A stretch of DNA of 64,000 bases. Origin: Bacteroidota bacterium (GTDB lineage: Bacteria > Bacteroidota > Bacteroidia > Chitinophagales > Chitinophagaceae). Positions 63,200-64,000 of the stretch are shown here, in pieces. The stretch's first letter is position 1. Each line of letters opens with the position of its first letter. The translations under genes were made by a program, and so were the position numbers. The stretch is taken from positions 1 through 64,000 of the forward strand of contig JAUZOD010000016.1 of assembly GCA_030706635.1 (NCBI GenBank), written 5' to 3'. The notes below the pieces were generated by a model. That model saw nothing but the letters and a program-made list of their open reading frames with translations, was not told the DNA's origin and made no database searches.

Positions 63200-63613
63200 T
63201 TATTTCCATTTGTTTTCCGCAACCCAATGCCTGATATAATCTGCAATATCCGTGGTGGTAGCGCCGGGAGCAAATAATCTGCCCACACCCATTTCACGAA
63301 GTGTCTTCAGATCTTCTTCCGGAATGATGCCGCCACCGGTAAGCAGCACATCCGTCATTTGATGTTCTTTCATCAGGCTGATGATCTTGGGAAAAACGGT
63401 CATGTGCGCTCCGCTGAGAATGCTAATGCCGATGGCATCCACGTCTTCCTGGAGAGCAGCATGAACAACCATATCCGGCGTTTGCCGGAGCCCGGTATAA
63501 ATCACTTCCATACCGGCATTGCGGAGCGCGGTGGCAATCACCTTTGCGCCCCGGTCATGACCATCGAGTCCCACTTTGGCAACCAGTACTCTTATTGGCC
63601 GTGGATTGTTCAT
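63200..63613 (-). CDS. Stand-alone B12-binding protein (methylmalonyl-CoA mutase C-terminal type)
   Basis: The 137-residue protein is only the cobalamin-binding domain of acyl-CoA mutases, with DxHxxG as DGHDRG (D17, H19, G22), where H19 is the lower cobalt ligand, then the SxL motif in GISILSGAH and GGG in LLTGGGIIP. In split mutases this subunit pairs with a separate large subunit carrying the substrate barrel; none is in view. The substrate could be methylmalonyl-, isobutyryl- or another acyl-CoA. A -7 box lies 4 nt before its ATG. Confidence 0.9.
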   Translation of the reverse strand: MNNPRPIRVLVAKVGLDGHDRGAKVIATALRNAGMEVIYTGLRQTPDMVVHAALQEDVDAIGISILSGAHMTVFPKIISLMKEHQMTDVLLTGGGIIPEEDLKTLREMGVGRLFAPGATTTDIADYIRHWVAENKWK

Positions 63614-63617
63614 TAGA

Positions 63618-63625
63618 CAAAATTA
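63618..63625 (-). promoter_or_regulatory. -7 box of the B12-binding gene (TAATTTTG on the - strand)
   Basis: CAAAATTA is an exact reverse complement of TAnnTTTG and lies 4 nt upstream of the ATG, so the mRNA should be nearly leaderless, as for dut and the MBL gene. Confidence 0.5.
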
Positions 63626-63628
63626 AGC

Positions 63629-63713
63629 AATGGATGTTGACAATGGACAATGGACAGTTGACAATGAAAAAGCAACTTCACAGTATAGAATTGTCAACTA
63701 TCAATTGTCAATT
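63629..63713. repeat. Inverted heptad arrays (TTGACAA/TGGACAA) between two reverse genes
   Basis: The left arm (about 63637-63667) has the units TTGACAA, TGGACAA, TGGACAG, TTGACAA on the + strand. The right arm (about 63690-63710) has TTGACAA, TTGATAG, TTGACAA on the - strand. The stop of the right-hand gene (63701-63703) and its last codons (..IDN) are encoded by the right arm, and - strand stops there cover all three frames. No + strand gene ends at the left arm, and its stops lie in a single frame. Confidence 0.8.
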
Positions 63714-64000
63714 TTTGATTTATCCGTCAAAATCTTCTCTTCAAACATCTTCCGGAACTGTTCATTGGCTCCTTTCAGGATAATAATCAGGTCTCCTTTT
63801 TCTCTTGCATAGGGATTGCTGATGCTGTCGTACACCCTGGCACTCGCAAAATCCTTTATAAAAGCATGATGCATTTCCGCTGTATCATCGGTTACCAGCA
63901 GGAGGTTTTGCATGGTAAAATGATCGGGTAACCAATAGAGAAAGCTGGCGTTGTCGCTGTAGGCTTCGGGTAATTGATATTTACAACGGTAAAAGTTAAC
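63701..64000 (-). CDS. C-terminal fragment of a GT39-like membrane glycosyltransferase (cut by window edge)
   Basis: The reading frame is open from the right edge without a stop, so the ATG at 63913 is internal and at least 99 C-terminal residues are visible. The segment YQLPEAYSDNASFLYWLP and the later SNPYAREKGDLIIILKG resemble the soluble end of ArnT/PMT-like GT39 proteins (LPxVYSGHNxYxxWG, then NPYARE and ICR), which transfer sugars from lipid carriers outside the inner membrane. The membrane domain lies outside the window. The last codons belong to a heptad array. Confidence 0.55.
   Translation of the reverse strand, partial: VNFYRCKYQLPEAYSDNASFLYWLPDHFTMQNLLLVTDDTAEMHHAFIKDFASARVYDSISNPYAREKGDLIIILKGANEQFRKMFEEKILTDKSKIDN

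Overview
This window comes from a member of the Bacteroidota, most likely a Chitinophagaceae-like (Chitinophagales) bacterium of moderate GC content. Three lines of evidence point there. It carries type IX secretion and gliding genes (gldJ, porV, a porP/sprF paralogue). It carries several families that are mostly found in this phylum (DUF3108, DUF4292, DUF3098, DUF4288, START-like). About a dozen genes have the phylum-specific -7 promoter box TAnnTTTG just upstream, sometimes with a TTG -33 element 19 bp before it. I see no rRNA, tRNA, CRISPR array, prophage or insertion sequence. The window reads as ordinary chromosome with one accessory surface-polysaccharide locus.

Layout. 0-7 kb: HIT hydrolase, ruvC, a flippase-like membrane protein with a DUF3108 partner, a diheme cytochrome c, murF and gldJ. 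7.5-12 kb: porV, ispF, dut, DUF4292 lipoprotein and an EnvC-like LytM protein, a forward run linking outer membrane, isoprenoid, nucleotide and cell-wall functions. 12-18.7 kb: bshA (bacillithiol), an RsmI-like methylase, an EI24/CysZ-like protein, mpg, porP/sprF, upp and anmK. 18.7-21.7 kb: a reverse operon of LiaF-like protein, DUF4288, LytS-type kinase and LytTR regulator, probably an envelope-stress system. 21.8-29.1 kb: reverse-strand housekeeping genes (ade, trmD, hslR, M20 dipeptidase, CDF metal exporter, LptF/G permease, START-like). 29.4-34 kb: primary sigma factor, ffh, rpsP, rimM and an unknown exported protein. 34-42.4 kb: an ICMT-like methyltransferase, leuS, ftsX-DUF3098-uppP, an MFS transporter, an MBL hydrolase and DUF983.

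42.4-57.4 kb is the polysaccharide locus. It holds WaaE-like GT2, an MsbA-like exporter, GT9, an unknown GT-A-like protein, a methyltransferase, a Wzz-like protein, Wzx, two Wzy/WaaL-like proteins, further GT2 and GT4 enzymes and an initiating sugar transferase. Together these look sufficient to start, build, flip, polymerise and ligate a surface glycan. 57.4-64 kb: comM/yifB, a trehalose synthase-maltokinase fusion, a crotonase, a stand-alone B12-binding protein and the 3' end of a GT39-like membrane glycosyltransferase running off the right edge.

The most unusual signal is a family of short intergenic arrays (1-40, ~499-621, ~4089-4182, ~40828-40896, ~63629-63713). They are built of 7- or 8-nt units that contain TGA or TAA. 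Because 7 and 8 are not multiples of three, successive units close all three reading frames, and in every case with a neighbouring gene end in view the array itself supplies that gene's stop codon. Four of the five also have an arm in inverted orientation, so they can fold. The other eight convergent gene pairs, apart from one with an ordinary terminator, abut or overlap, four of them through a shared 4-bp TTAA/CTAA.
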